Origin: Siphonodentalium dalli
Lineage: Eukaryota > Mollusca > Scaphopoda > Gadilida > Siphonodentaliidae
Direction: 5' to 3'
NCBI GenBank assembly: GCA_032622095.1
Contig: CP136062.1
Location: 135,322,960 to 135,386,959 of the forward strand
DNA length: 64,000 nt
A program made the translations under genes and the position numbers. The notes beneath the pieces were generated by a model, which searched no databases, was not told where the DNA came from, and saw only the letters and a program-made list of their open reading frames with translations. Shown here piece after piece: positions 62,573 through 64,000 of this stretch (its first letter is position 1; every line of letters begins with the position of its first letter).

Positions 62573-62828
62573 TTACTGAATTGTAAATATAATATATTGC
62601 TCACATAGTGTATGTAATGGGTGGTGAACATGCTTTCTATAATCACTTTATTACTGAATTGTAAATATAATATATTGCTCACATAGTGTATGTAATGGGT
62701 GGTGAACATGCTTTCTATAATCACTTTATCGTTCGTATTATATTGAACCATATGCATACGTGTGTATTTGTGTCCCATGCATTATATACAGCGTATAAAC
62801 ATCTGATACAGCGTATAAACATCTGATA
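62573..62828 (+). repeat. Recent tandem duplications (78 bp and 20 bp)
   Basis: 62573-62650 is repeated at 62651-62728 with essentially no differences. Then ACAGCGTATAAACATCTGAT is repeated exactly at 62789-62808 and 62809-62828. The high identity means recent origin, or a short-read assembly artefact. Confidence 0.92.
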
Positions 62829-64000
62829 ATATATATTCACCGGGGATCGGAACACAAGTTAACGAACTTAGTAATCGTTCCTCTCCCCATCAACACTGAT
62901 GTTGATGCTGATGTGGAGATGGTTAAGAAATTTATCAAAATGGGTGAGATGTTGTTGCGCTGTAAATTTGGAAAAAGGATAAGAAAGATAAGTTTTATTG
63001 ATTCCAATTTTTTAATTTAATTAATGTTGTTGGTCGTCAGGTATTATTCGCTGATACACGGGTATACCTGTATTACAGCAGCGCAGGAACCGTGTACGGC
63101 TCTAATAAGTTTATCATCCCTCCAGTCTATATTTATTTTAATTTAAAAAAATGTTCTGCTATGTGATTGATCATTTCTATGGAAGATATTCAGAATTTCG
63201 CAAATTGCACGAAGATACACGTAGTACAAAATTAGTTCCACCACTAATCGATGTTCGTACAGCATATATTATCTCTATATTTGTTTATTTTATCGTATAT
63301 CGATTTTCTCAGTATCATATATTTTATTTATGTAAGCACGTGACAGCGTTTGCTTGAAATAAATAATGTAGCAGCGGTAGTGGTATATAGTTTAGAAGTA
63401 GTAGTATATATATAAAATAGCCGCAGAATGGTACATGGCCATGCATGATATCGAAGTTATATATCGCAAAATCAATTCAAATAGTGTATTATCTCCGTTG
63501 ATTACTTTCGGAACTGGTGGTTTCTACAAATATGACTAATTACATAATATGTAAACAACATCTGACACAGAAAATATGGCTCTGAAATAATAGTTGATAC
63601 ATGTATGTACATTGAAAGTGATGTGAACCACTCCACTGATGAGTTCCGAATGTAATACCAAAAAATCATGCCAAAAGTTATGTTCATAAATTTGATGTCC
63701 AAATAGTAAAAACACAGGGTCAGTGTTATAAGCGACTTACATGCAGTGATTATTATTGGCGCAATCATTGTCACAATGTTTATGCCAAATACTGCTCCCG
63801 AATACAGCAGTACATATTTACATTTGTACTTATAGTTCAACCGTTGTGTTCTCTCAACTGGTGCATGCAGTCAATGCGGTTGGAATATTCTACAATTTTA
63901 GTTCATTGCTGCATTCTTCCAATGGGGATTGTGTTTGGATATTAACTGATTGAATTGTATTCAATGGAATAAGTCCAATGGCCTAACAACATGTATGACA
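62829..64000. other. No gene seen
   Basis: AT-rich sequence. An AGTGATGTGAACCACTCCAC fragment near 63616 matches the left end of the 370-bp repeat. The 112-codon minus-strand frame at 63502-63840 is hydrophobic and was not recognised. Confidence 0.4.

Overview
The window is non-coding animal DNA dominated by small transposons, with one confidently recognised gene exon. It is AT-rich, has no operon-like packing, and its open frames are short and scattered. The exon, on the minus strand at 52503-53194, encodes the complete homeodomain and C-terminus of an Hmx (H6/NKX5-type) homeobox protein and starts at a clear splice acceptor. This points to a metazoan; the repeat load and absence of vertebrate repeats suggest a marine invertebrate (lophotrochozoan or invertebrate deuterostome). 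The phylum cannot be fixed from this sequence. The upstream Hmx exon(s) were not found.

Layout. 1-5.7 kb: a foldback, a 33-bp tandem array, the first four-hairpin TTAA element, a tRNA-derived SINE and degenerate tandem repeats. 6.5-7.8 kb: three TTAA-flanked elements, two sharing one TTAA. 9-16.4 kb: several tandem or dispersed repeats, one interrupted by a 350-bp insertion. 18.8-19.6 kb: a nested foldback. 24.5-27.7 kb: a cluster of TTAA and TA elements. 29.8-32.0 kb: a large inverted repeat with arms of about 570 bp around a 1.1-kb loop. 33.3-34.4 kb: a satellite of 12 units of about 88 bp. 38.0-39.3 kb: a dead non-LTR retrotransposon. 40.2-46.3 kb: a complete 6.1-kb foldback transposon with a 6-bp target duplication and long terminal repeats built from 21-bp subrepeats. 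44.5 and 46.6 kb: two hAT-type MITEs. 47.4-50.7 kb: more MITEs. 52.5-53.2 kb: Hmx. 54.3-58.4 kb: palindromic MITEs and the fourth four-hairpin element. 58.8-62.8 kb: tandem repeats, a second SINE and recent short duplications.

The most unusual features are the four-hairpin core, carried by elements with two unrelated kinds of ends, and the 6.1-kb foldback element. The rest of the sequence around Hmx is gene-free. Some of it is low in recognisable repeats and could hold enhancers, but that cannot be shown without comparison to other species.
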